Shown here piece by piece: positions 16,053-17,088 of a stretch of DNA of 17,088 nt. The position numbers and the translations under genes were made by a program. Source of the DNA: Caldifarciminota bacterium. GTDB lineage: Bacteria > Hydrothermota > 32-111 > QNBC01. Position 1 is the stretch's first letter. Each line of letters starts with the position of its first letter. The notes below the pieces were generated by a model, which did not search any database, was not told where the DNA came from, and saw nothing but the letters and a program-made list of their open reading frames with translations. The DNA is taken from assembly GCA_015486655.1 (NCBI GenBank), contig WFRF01000245.1, positions 1-17,088 on the forward strand. Direction: 5' to 3'.

Positions 16053-16269
16053 TTTTTAACCGGCGAGGATATCTGTTGAGGTTTTTTTGAGACGGTTCTC
16101 GTTATTTTGCATAAATTTGTGATTATATGGGAAAAAAACGGAAGCAATAAAAAAGATAAAAAAATAACATCCGGAATTATAAGTTACGCTATATGGTAAT
16201 TAATAATGTGATATTACTGTAATCTCCCATATAGACCTATAAATCGCATAGAATAAAATAAAATACCTC
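16053..16269. other. AT-rich intergenic region without a gene
   Basis: The gap between the peptidase gene and the HU start is 276 bp, and this is the part before the HU promoter. Just after the peptidase stop there is a T7 run (16082-16088) and a weak 4-bp hairpin GAGA-CGGT-TCTC, not convincing as a terminator. The middle (about 16130-16180) is A-rich and gene-free. Nested inverted repeats follow at 16189-16234. The only small reading frames are a few codons long. Confidence 0.6.
16189..16234. repeat. Nested inverted repeats upstream of the HU promoter
   Basis: CTATATGG (16189-16196) is mirrored by CCATATAG (16227-16234). Inside lie GTAAT (16196-16200) and a perfect dyad ATTAC-T-GTAAT (16213-16223). 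It could be an operator for a regulator of the HU gene or a hairpin at the end of the peptidase transcript. There is no T-tract, which argues against an intrinsic terminator. Confidence 0.5.
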
Positions 16270-16298
16270 TTGACAAAGCGTTTTCACTGTTTTATAGT
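16270..16298 (+). promoter_or_regulatory. Strong sigma70-type promoter of the HU gene
   Basis: TTGACA (16270-16275) and TATAGT (16293-16298) are 17 nt apart, the ideal spacing. Start of transcription near 16305 gives a leader of about 24 nt. The leader contains a full Shine-Dalgarno AGGAGGT (16319-16325) 3 nt before the ATG. Strong transcription and translation suit an abundant nucleoid protein. Confidence 0.8.
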
Positions 16299-16328
16299 TT
16301 TAATGAAGGTAAACTAAAAGGAGGTATA

Positions 16329-16613
16329 ATGAACAGACAAGAGTTAATTAAGGCTGTAGCTGCTGAGACTAATTTGAGCAACAAAAAGGTAAAAGAGGTA
16401 ATAGACTCCATGCTGGATAATATTCAGAAAGCCGTATTAAAGAAAGACAAAGTAACATTTGTCGGTTTCGGAACATTCCAGGCAAAGTGGAGAAAACCCA
16501 GAACAGCTATTAACCCGAGAACAAAAGAGAAAATGAAAGTTAAGGGAAAATTTGTCCCTCACTTCAGCGCCGGATCACAGTTCAAAGTAAAAGCGGCAAA
16601 GATTAAGAAGTAG
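16329..16613 (+). CDS. HU-family DNA-binding protein
   Basis: The 94-residue protein has the full HU/IHF architecture. An N-terminal helix pair (MNRQELIKAVAAE, then KKVKEVIDSMLDNIQKAV) is followed by the signature VTFVGFGTFQAKWR (42-55). The DNA-embracing arm carries the INPRT segment, with the intercalating-proline position of HU, and VPHFSAGSQFKVKA closes the fold. HU dimers bend and compact DNA with little sequence preference. The gene is monocistronic, with its own promoter, Shine-Dalgarno and terminator. It cannot be assigned to HU-alpha/beta or IHF subtypes, and there is no IHF-specific partner nearby. The C-terminus is lysine-rich (KVKAAKIKK). Confidence 0.95.
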   Translation: MNRQELIKAVAAETNLSNKKVKEVIDSMLDNIQKAVLKKDKVTFVGFGTFQAKWRKPRTAINPRTKEKMKVKGKFVPHFSAGSQFKVKAAKIKK

Positions 16614-16631
16614 TTTTAACTTTGAGAAATT

Positions 16632-16659
16632 AAGGGAGAGTTTAAACTCTCCCTTTTTT
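16632..16659 (+). terminator. Rho-independent terminator of the HU gene
   Basis: GGGAGAG (16634-16640) pairs perfectly with CTCTCCC across a TTTAAA loop, followed by a T6 run (16654-16659). Flanking AA/TT can extend the stem. It lies 18 nt after the HU stop. The last two T bases overlap the stop codon of the convergent gene, so the hairpin probably limits read-through from both sides, more efficiently for the + strand. Confidence 0.9.
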
Positions 16660-17088
16660 ATTGAATGTTTATTTTCTTTGTTTCACCCGAAAGAGATTTA
16701 ATGAAGTAAACCCCCTTAGGTATGGAGTGAAGGGAAATTTCAGATACTCCCCTTCCCAATTTGGTAACGGGAGTCCCGTCGATTCCGTATATTGCCCCCT
16801 CTGTTTTCATTTGTATTTTGATTGCATTTTTTTGATAATATACATCTATGTCCGTGATATTGTTATTGGATCTGTTTTCTTCGACTCCCCCGTTTGAAAG
16901 AGTAAAAATGTCTCCGTAAATATCCCATTTCCCGTTATGTAATTCCTGGAAAACAACAGGGATTTTATAGAGTGTTCTATATCCGTTTATAACACACATG
17001 GAGGGATAATCACCGTTGTAATTTCCGGAATTCAAAATATATTTCTGGGAATTAACCCAGTTAGAAGCGTAAACCGTTCTAAAACTCC
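16658..17088 (-). CDS. Secreted/surface protein with T9SS-like C-terminal sorting domain (5' end outside window)
   Basis: The frame stays open to the window edge (last complete codon 17084-17086), so only the last 142 residues are visible. The N-terminal part (including NSGNYNGDYPS and PVVFQELHNGKWDIYGD) matches nothing I recognise. After NGGVEENRSNNN, a linker, the final 65 or so residues look like a type A sorting domain: IDVYYQKNAIKI, IYGIDGTPV, then LHSIPKGVYFIKSLSGETKKINI. The pattern 'IYGIDGTPV ... GVYFI ... G...KK' is typical of T9SS type A tails, removed after outer-membrane passage. A FlgD-like Ig tail is the main alternative. The protein would be exported or surface-attached if a type IX machinery exists in the genome. 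No gene of that machinery is in the window. Confidence 0.7.
   Translation of the reverse strand, partial: SFRTVYASNWVNSQKYILNSGNYNGDYPSMCVINGYRTLYKIPVVFQELHNGKWDIYGDIFTLSNGGVEENRSNNNITDIDVYYQKNAIKIQMKTEGAIYGIDGTPVTKLGRGVSEISLHSIPKGVYFIKSLSGETKKINIQ

Noticed and set aside
16067..16105. Possible terminator after the S9 peptidase gene
   Set aside because: The T7 run precedes rather than follows the only hairpin (4-bp stem GAGA/TCTC), and the following sequence is not a clean T-tract.
17033..17035. TTG on the - strand as start of the last gene
   Set aside because: The frame continues upstream to the window edge and there is no ribosome-binding site before the TTG. The gene is cut by the window.
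1..17088. Search for tRNA, rRNA, CRISPR arrays, insertion sequences and phage genes
   Set aside because: No cloverleaf-like, regularly spaced repeat, transposase or integrase sequence was noticed by eye. Intergenic space is under 300 bp everywhere.

Overview
The window looks like a piece of chromosome from a low-GC bacterium with a double-membrane envelope. It carries BamA, a Skp/OmpH-type periplasmic chaperone, FabZ and an LpxA-type acyltransferase. It also carries an McsB-ClpC pair best known from Gram-positives, and at the right edge a protein tail resembling the type IX secretion (T9SS) sorting domain. That mix, with two small PASTA proteins and no kinase, suggests an FCB-group or neighbouring candidate phylum (WOR-3/Cloacimonadota-like). 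I infer this from gene content only; no rRNA or other phylogenetic marker was analysed.

Region 1 (1-12749, + strand) holds twelve tightly packed genes: mcsB (5' end missing), clpC, bamA, skp/ompH-like, fabZ, lpxA-like, cysS, two PASTA proteins, rpe, guaA and a DUF4342 protein. Every junction is either a gap of 2-11 nt or an overlap, with three TAATG stop/start fusions. I found no internal terminator or clear promoter, so it reads as one long operon. It mixes protein quality control, outer-membrane assembly, lipid A/fatty-acid synthesis, cysteine-tRNA charging, the pentose-phosphate pathway and GMP synthesis.

Region 2 (12737-13924, - strand) is a 12-TM MFS transporter whose 3' end overlaps the DUF4342 gene by 13 bp. 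A perfect-consensus TTGACA/TATAAT promoter lies so close to its ATG that the mRNA should be almost leaderless.

Region 3 (14073-16052, +) is a cytoplasmic S9 family peptidase, followed by a 276-bp AT-rich intergenic stretch with nested inverted repeats. Next come the strong promoter, gene and terminator of an HU-type DNA-binding protein (16270-16660). At the right edge a convergent - strand gene (16658-17088, 5' end missing) ends in a T9SS-like C-terminal sorting domain.

The points most worth a second look are: an McsB whose visible catalytic signatures are degenerate although it sits next to a complete ClpC; a Skp-like chaperone fused to a CsgG/TolB-N-like domain; a compact LpxA with no lpxD or lpxB beside it; and the leaderless promoter of the MFS gene. 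I saw no tRNA, rRNA, CRISPR array, insertion sequence or phage gene.
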